DNA of 8,144 bases from an uncultured Atopobiaceae bacterium (lineage in GTDB: Bacteria; Actinomycetota; Coriobacteriia; Coriobacteriales; Atopobiaceae). This document shows positions 5,291-8,144 of this stretch, in pieces. Every line of letters begins with the position of its first letter. The stretch's first letter is position 1. The DNA lies in the NCBI GenBank assembly GCA_900770865.1, contig CAAGLU010000377.1, forward strand, positions 1-8,144, given 5' to 3'. A model generated the notes under the pieces. That model made no database searches. It saw nothing but the letters and a program-made list of their open reading frames with translations, and was not told the DNA's origin. Made by a program: the position numbers and the translations under genes.

Positions 5291-6223
5291 GTGATTCTCA
5301 CCGTTACGCTCAACACCTCTATCGACAAGGCCTACCGCATCTCTTCGACCCTCGAGCGTGGCACCGTCATGCGCGTGGCCGAGTGCATCGACAATGCCGG
5401 CGGCAAGGGCCTCAACGCGTCGCGCTCCGTGGCCACATGCGGCGAGGAGGTCCTTGCGACCGGCTTTGTCGGCGGCAACAACGGGCGGCTGCTCTGCGAG
5501 CTGCTCGACCGCGACGGAATCCCCCATGACTTTGTCGAGGTGGCAACCGAGACGCGCTGCTGCGTAAACGTGCTCGAGCCCGACGGGCTTTCCACAGAGT
5601 TCCTCGAGCCCGGCCGCGAGGTAACGCCTGAGGAGCTCGCTGCCCTCGAGGAGCGGCTCTCCGCGCTCGTTGCGCGCGCGGACGTAGTCACCATGAGTGG
5701 CAGCTTCCCCAAGGGTCTGCCCGCCGACACCTACGTGCGTCTCATCAAGCTGGTCCGCTCGCAGGGCAAGCCGTGCATCCTCGACACCTCCGGCGCCACG
5801 CTCAAGGCGAGCATCGACGCGCTGCCCACCATGGTGAAGCCCAACACCGATGAGATTGGCCAGATCCTTGGCCGCAAGGTCTCCTCGGTGGACGAGGTCA
5901 TCGGCGCGGCCCGCGAGCTCCACGAGCGCGGCATCGCGCAGGTGGTGGTCTCGCTCGGTGGCGACGGCGCCGTGATGGCGTGCGACGAGGGGACCTTCCG
6001 CGGGATTGCCCCCAAGATCGAGGTCGTGAACCCCGTGGGCGCTGGCGATACCATGGTTGGCGCCTTTGCCGTTGCCATGGCCCGCGGCCTGAAGCCAGCC
6101 GAGCAGCTGCGCTATGCGATGGCCTGCGCAAGCGCCAACTGCATGTCCGCCTCGACCGGTCACTTTGACATGGAGGTCGCGCGCGGGCTCATGGACGGCA
6201 CCCACGTGGAGCGTGTGGCATAG
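5291..6223 (+). CDS. PfkB-family sugar-phosphate kinase, probable tagatose-6-phosphate kinase
   Basis: Cytoplasmic ATP-dependent kinase of 310 residues, in the size range of LacC (tagatose-6-P kinase) and FruK (1-phosphofructokinase). It opens MILTVTLNTSIDKAYRI, close to LacC/FruK. The first PfkB signature includes GGKGLNASR (37-45). NVLEPDGLSTEFLEPG (93-108) and DVVTMSGSFPKGLP (131-144) follow, then KPNTDEI (183-189). The second signature contains VVSLGGDGAV (219-228) and NPVGAGDTMVGAF (247-259), with the catalytic base Asp253. The GTG start is chosen because AAGGAGG (5278-5284) ends six bases before it and it matches the family N-terminus. A longer frame from TTG at 5225 has no ribosome site. 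Phosphorylation of tagatose-6-P is inferred from agaS and the tagatose-bisphosphate-type aldolase nearby. Fructose-1-P kinase is the main alternative and cannot be excluded by motif alone. Confidence 0.9.
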   Translation: MILTVTLNTSIDKAYRISSTLERGTVMRVAECIDNAGGKGLNASRSVATCGEEVLATGFVGGNNGRLLCELLDRDGIPHDFVEVATETRCCVNVLEPDGLSTEFLEPGREVTPEELAALEERLSALVARADVVTMSGSFPKGLPADTYVRLIKLVRSQGKPCILDTSGATLKASIDALPTMVKPNTDEIGQILGRKVSSVDEVIGAARELHERGIAQVVVSLGGDGAVMACDEGTFRGIAPKIEVVNPVGAGDTMVGAFAVAMARGLKPAEQLRYAMACASANCMSASTGHFDMEVARGLMDGTHVERVA

Positions 6224-6239
6224 ACTCCAGACGCCTGTC

Positions 6240-7016
6240 CTATTCCCCCGCAAGCACCAGCCGAGTGGAAACGTCCCCGAGGCAGCCGGCAACGGCTCCC
6301 TCGGGGTCTTTTTCCATCACTATGATGTCGGCGTCGCCCACATCGCCAAAGAAGAAGAGGCCATGGGCACCCACCTTGCTTGCGTCCATGAGCACGCAGG
6401 TCATGCCCGCACAGGCGAGAAATGCTCGCTTGAGTTCCGCCATGCCTTCGTAGCCGGTCATGAAGCCGCGGCCAGGGGCAAAGGCCGTTGGGCACACAAA
6501 GGCAACGTCAGGCCGAAGCATCGAGAGCGCCGAGACGGCCACGGCCCCGGATGTGTAGCGGTGGCCCTTGCGCAGCGCGCCGCCCAGGAGCACCACCTCG
6601 GCGGAGGGCATCGAACGGTCAACGTAGTCGGCAATGGTGAGGTCTGCCGTCACGATGGTCACCTCGCCCCTCTCGCCAAGGGCGCGCACAAGCTCGAGGC
6701 CCGTGGTGCCCGTGTCCACGAGCACGGACTGGCCCGGCTGCACAAACGTCGCGGCAACGCGGGCGATGGCGCGCTTTGCCTCGACGTTCACGTTGACTCG
6801 CAGGTCCTGGATTGACACCGTGAGAGTGCGCGAGAGCGAGACCGCGCCGCCGTGGGTGCGACGCAGCTTTCCGTCGCGCGCAAGGGCGTCGAGGTCTGCT
6901 CGCGCCGTGACGCGGGATACGCCCAGAGCGTCGGCCACCTCGGCAACCTGCACGGACGAGTTTCTCTCGAGCATCGAGAGAATTGCCGCGCGCCTCTCCT
7001 CTGCGAACTCGCTCAT
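6240..7016 (-). CDS. DeoR/GlpR-family sugar-responsive transcriptional regulator
   Basis: Regulator of 258 residues, typical for the family. The N-terminal DeoR helix-turn-helix covers about 8-60: RRAAILSMLERNSSVQVAE, LGVSRVTARADLDALARDG and the family end LRRTHGGAV. The C-terminal sensor domain (about 80-235), related to sugar-phosphate isomerases, has VDTGTTGLELVRAL (100-113), VVLLGGALRKGHRYTSG (141-157) and DASKVGAHG (211-219). The segment FVCPTAFAPGRGFMT (173-187) departs from the commoner FIGVxGID form, which may reflect a different ligand. The ATG at 7016-7014 has GAGGAGG five bases upstream. It converges on the kinase (16-base gap) and diverges from the aldolase. A palindrome array lies 22-104 bases upstream of its start, so autoregulation and control of the aldolase are likely. 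Family members sense phosphorylated sugars; tagatose or fructose phosphates are plausible here. Confidence 0.93.
   Translation of the reverse strand: MSEFAEERRAAILSMLERNSSVQVAEVADALGVSRVTARADLDALARDGKLRRTHGGAVSLSRTLTVSIQDLRVNVNVEAKRAIARVAATFVQPGQSVLVDTGTTGLELVRALGERGEVTIVTADLTIADYVDRSMPSAEVVLLGGALRKGHRYTSGAVAVSALSMLRPDVAFVCPTAFAPGRGFMTGYEGMAELKRAFLACAGMTCVLMDASKVGAHGLFFFGDVGDADIIVMEKDPEGAVAGCLGDVSTRLVLAGE
6275..6313 (+). terminator. Intrinsic terminator of the kinase transcript, inside the DeoR gene
   Basis: Outer arms CCCCGAGG (6275-6282) and CCTCGGGG (6299-6306) pair perfectly. After one C-C mismatch, inner arms AGCCG and CGGCT close a GCAA tetraloop (6289-6292). TCTTTTT (6307-6313) follows on the plus strand. 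This is a complete intrinsic terminator 52 bases after the kinase stop. It lies wholly within the last codons of the convergent DeoR gene (around DPEGAVAGCLGDV). On the minus strand no T-run follows the stem, so it should act only on rightward transcription. Confidence 0.85.
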
Positions 7017-7037
7017 GTGGTCCTCCTCGCGGGGTGC

Positions 7038-7120
7038 GGGATTAAGTTGCCCGGTATTTCGATTCCACGCGGGATTGATTTACCAGGTAAATCAATCCCA
7101 CTGCCCGGTAAATCAATCCC
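7038..7120. promoter_or_regulatory. Palindromic operator array, probable DeoR-regulator binding sites
   Basis: The core is a perfect dyad: GGGATTGATTTACC (7071-7084), one base, then its exact reverse complement GGTAAATCAATCCC (7086-7099). A degenerate copy with the same 14+1+14 layout lies at 7038-7066 (GGGATTAAGTTGCC, C, GGTATTTCGATTCC). The right arm recurs identically at 7107-7120, preceded by TGCCC as in the degenerate copy. Dyad centres fall at 7052, 7085 and 7106, so spacings are 33 and 21 bp, close to whole helical turns. This suggests cooperative binding on one DNA face. The position between the DeoR gene and the aldolase points to the DeoR protein. A cruciform or RNA hairpin role is less likely because of the repeated copies. 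Confidence 0.7.
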
Positions 7121-7160
7121 GCCCCGCATGTGTGCAAAATGTGTTTCCTTCTCTTTGTCT

Positions 7161-7195
7161 AAAAGAAAGATATCACAAGCAGAATTCTTTCTTTT
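7161..7195. repeat. A/T-rich inverted repeat in the DeoR-aldolase gap
   Basis: AAAAGAAAGA (7161-7170) and TCTTTCTTTT (7186-7195) form perfect 10-base arms around a 15-base spacer that includes part of the EcoRI-like AGAATT. It could be a second regulator site or a weak T-rich hairpin. Purine/pyrimidine bias makes chance more likely than for the GC-rich repeats. Confidence 0.35.
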
Positions 7196-7318
7196 CTGCG
7201 TTTTGGAAAGGCCCAGGCAGCTCTTCCGGACGCCTGCAGGCACCGTCGCCTTGCGGTCGCTTTTCCTTGCCGGACGGCGGCGGCACACGTCCAGAACAAC
7301 GCCCGCGAACAGGCACGA

Positions 7319-7324
7319 TACAAT
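7319..7324 (+). promoter_or_regulatory. Possible -10 element of the aldolase promoter
   Basis: TACAAT matches the -10 consensus at five of six positions and lies 60 bases before the aldolase ATG. No recognisable -35 lies 16-18 bases upstream, so the call is tentative. Confidence 0.3.
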
Positions 7325-7344
7325 CACGTTGCCGATAAGGAAGT

Positions 7345-7364
7345 CCCACGGCACAGGCCGTGGG
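7345..7364 (+). other. Hairpin in the aldolase 5' leader
   Basis: Perfect 8-bp stem CCCACGGC/GCCGTGGG with an ACAG loop, ending seven bases before the aldolase ribosome site (AGGGAG, 7372-7377). No T-run follows, so it is not a terminator. It could stabilise the message or hold the ribosome site open. Confidence 0.5.
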
Positions 7365-7383
7365 CACGTGAAGGGAGAGCGCG

Positions 7384-8144
7384 ATGCTCGTCACAACCAA
7401 GGAAATGCTGCTCGACGCCCAGGCCGGCCACTACGCCGTGGGTGCGTTCAACGTGGAGAACCTCGAGTTCGTGATGGCCGTCGTCAAGGCAGCCGAGGAC
7501 AAGCACTCCCCCGTCATCATGCAGACCACCCCGGGCACCATCAAGTACGCCAACCTCGACTACTTTGCCGCCATGGTGCGCGTTGCCGCCGAGAACGCAA
7601 GCGTCCCCGTGGCGCTGCACCTCGATCACGGCGATGGCTTCGACCGCTGCATGCAGGCGCTGCGCGCCGGCTACACCTCCGTCATGATCGACGGCTCCCA
7701 CGTGCCCTTCGAGGAGAACATGGCCCTCACCGAGAGCGTGACCAAGGTCGCCATCGCCATGGGCGTGCCCGTGGAGGCCGAGCTTGGCAAGGTTGGCGGC
7801 AAGGAGGACGACGGCCCGGCGGTCAAGGGCGAGAACCCCTACACCGACCCCGATGAGGCCGAGGAGTTCGTGAACCGCACCAAGTGCAGCTCGCTTGCCG
7901 TTGGCGTGGGCACCGCTCACGGTGTCTACAAGGGCACCCCGCACATCGAGCAGGGCATCCTCAAGGAGATTCGCAACCGCGTCGACGTGCCGCTGGTCCT
8001 TCACGGCACCTCCGGCGTGCCTGACGACCAGGTCGCCGAGGCCATCCGCAACGGCATCTGCAAGGTGAACTACGCCACCGAGCTGCGCCAGGCCTTCACT
8101 CGCGGCTTCATGGGCTACATGGCCGAGAACCCCAACAACTTCGA
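7384..8144 (+). CDS. Class II aldolase of the GatY/KbaY/AgaY type, 3' end cut by window edge
   Basis: Zinc-dependent class II aldolase that cleaves a ketose 1,6-bisphosphate into dihydroxyacetone phosphate and glyceraldehyde-3-phosphate. The 253 residues present lack only about the last 30 of a usual 284-286. Visible active-site elements are LHLDHGDGFD (78-87) with catalytic Asp81 and zinc ligand His82, EAELGKVGGKEDD (131-143), GTAHGVYKG (176-184) with His179, LVLHGTSG (204-211) with His207, and KVNYATEL (227-234). The opening TTKEMLLDAQAGHYAVGAFN and the EAELG.VGG.EDD block closely resemble E. coli GatY/KbaY, so tagatose-1,6-bisphosphate is the likelier substrate in this setting. A fructose-bisphosphate aldolase cannot be excluded. 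The ATG has AGGGAG six bases upstream and an 8-bp hairpin before that. It diverges from the DeoR gene across the operator array. Confidence 0.92.
   Translation, partial: MLVTTKEMLLDAQAGHYAVGAFNVENLEFVMAVVKAAEDKHSPVIMQTTPGTIKYANLDYFAAMVRVAAENASVPVALHLDHGDGFDRCMQALRAGYTSVMIDGSHVPFEENMALTESVTKVAIAMGVPVEAELGKVGGKEDDGPAVKGENPYTDPDEAEEFVNRTKCSSLAVGVGTAHGVYKGTPHIEQGILKEIRNRVDVPLVLHGTSGVPDDQVAEAIRNGICKVNYATELRQAFTRGFMGYMAENPNNF

Larger units (their letters stand above)
7017..7383. promoter_or_regulatory. Divergent control region between the DeoR regulator and the aldolase
   Basis: 367 bases with no credible gene; the open frames through it are repeat-derived or antisense. From left to right it holds the palindrome array (7038-7120), an A/T-rich stretch with an inverted repeat (about 7136-7205), a GC-rich stretch with the palindrome GCCTGCAGGC near 7232-7241, a possible aldolase -10 (TACAAT, 7319-7324), and a hairpin before the aldolase ribosome site. 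A minus-strand TAGACA at 7161-7156 could be the DeoR gene's -35, but its -10 is unclear. The array lies just downstream of it, a typical repressor position. Confidence 0.7.

Noticed and set aside
5234..6292. Minus-strand open frame of 352 codons opposite the kinase
   Set aside because: Composition (runs of Gly, Ala, His and Arg) is typical of an antisense frame, and it lies over a clear PfkB-family gene.
7038..7120. CRISPR-like or mobile-element repeat
   Set aside because: The units are palindromic arms of 14 bases with irregular short spacers and no transposase or target duplication. Operators explain them better.
7013..7354. Minus-strand 113-codon frame with repeated IDLPG peptide motifs
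   Set aside because: The peptide repeat is produced by the operator palindromes. There is no ribosome site, and the frame ends in the DeoR start region.
6852..7856. Plus-strand open frame of 334 codons spanning the DeoR start, the palindromes and the aldolase
   Set aside because: Crosses three unrelated elements and becomes Arg-rich where it overlaps the aldolase in another frame. The GIDLPGKSIP-like peptide repeats merely translate the DNA palindromes.

Overview
This window is a carbohydrate-uptake and catabolism locus on GC-rich DNA. The genes read as high GC and the two long intergenic regions as much richer in A/T. The most economical reading is an amino-sugar system that feeds the tagatose-6-phosphate pathway. 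A mannose-family PTS would import and phosphorylate galactosamine or N-acetylgalactosamine. AgaS would convert galactosamine-6-P to tagatose-6-P. A PfkB-family kinase would make tagatose-1,6-bisphosphate, and a GatY/KbaY-type class II aldolase would cleave it to triose phosphates. High GC, strong AGGAGG ribosome sites and a mannose-family PTS together suggest a gut or oral actinobacterium of the Coriobacteriia type (Collinsella/Olsenella-like). That placement is inference from style and was not tested.

Layout. A leftward (minus-strand) operon fills positions 1-4882. In transcription order it holds PTS IIA, a small YajC-like membrane protein, PTS IIB, IIC, IID, a GntR/HutC-family regulator, and agaS, which runs off the left edge. 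IIA/YajC and IIC/IID overlap. The gaps yajC-IIB, IIB-IIC and IID-gntR each hold a GC-rich hairpin without a U-tract. A 408-base A/T-rich divergent region (4883-5290) follows. It carries two near-identical TGGT-N4-ACCA palindromes, 211 bp apart, that resemble operators of the NagR/DasR group of GntR regulators.

Rightward, the kinase (5291-6223) converges on a DeoR-family regulator (6240-7016, minus). The kinase's apparent intrinsic terminator lies inside the 3' end of the regulator's coding sequence. A 367-base divergent region (7017-7383) separates the DeoR gene from the aldolase (7384 to beyond the right edge). It holds a perfect 14+1+14 bp palindrome, a degenerate copy of it, and a further half-copy, with dyad centres 33 and 21 bp apart. 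This looks like the DeoR regulator's operator array.

The pathway therefore seems split between two regulators: PTS, isomerase and kinase next to GntR-type sites, and the aldolase next to DeoR-type sites. No N-acetylgalactosamine-6-P deacetylase is visible. The features most worth following up are the YajC-like protein inside the PTS operon, the large polar insertion in IID, and the two operator systems. I saw no RNA gene, insertion sequence, CRISPR array or phage feature, and nothing that clearly amounts to a wholly new system.
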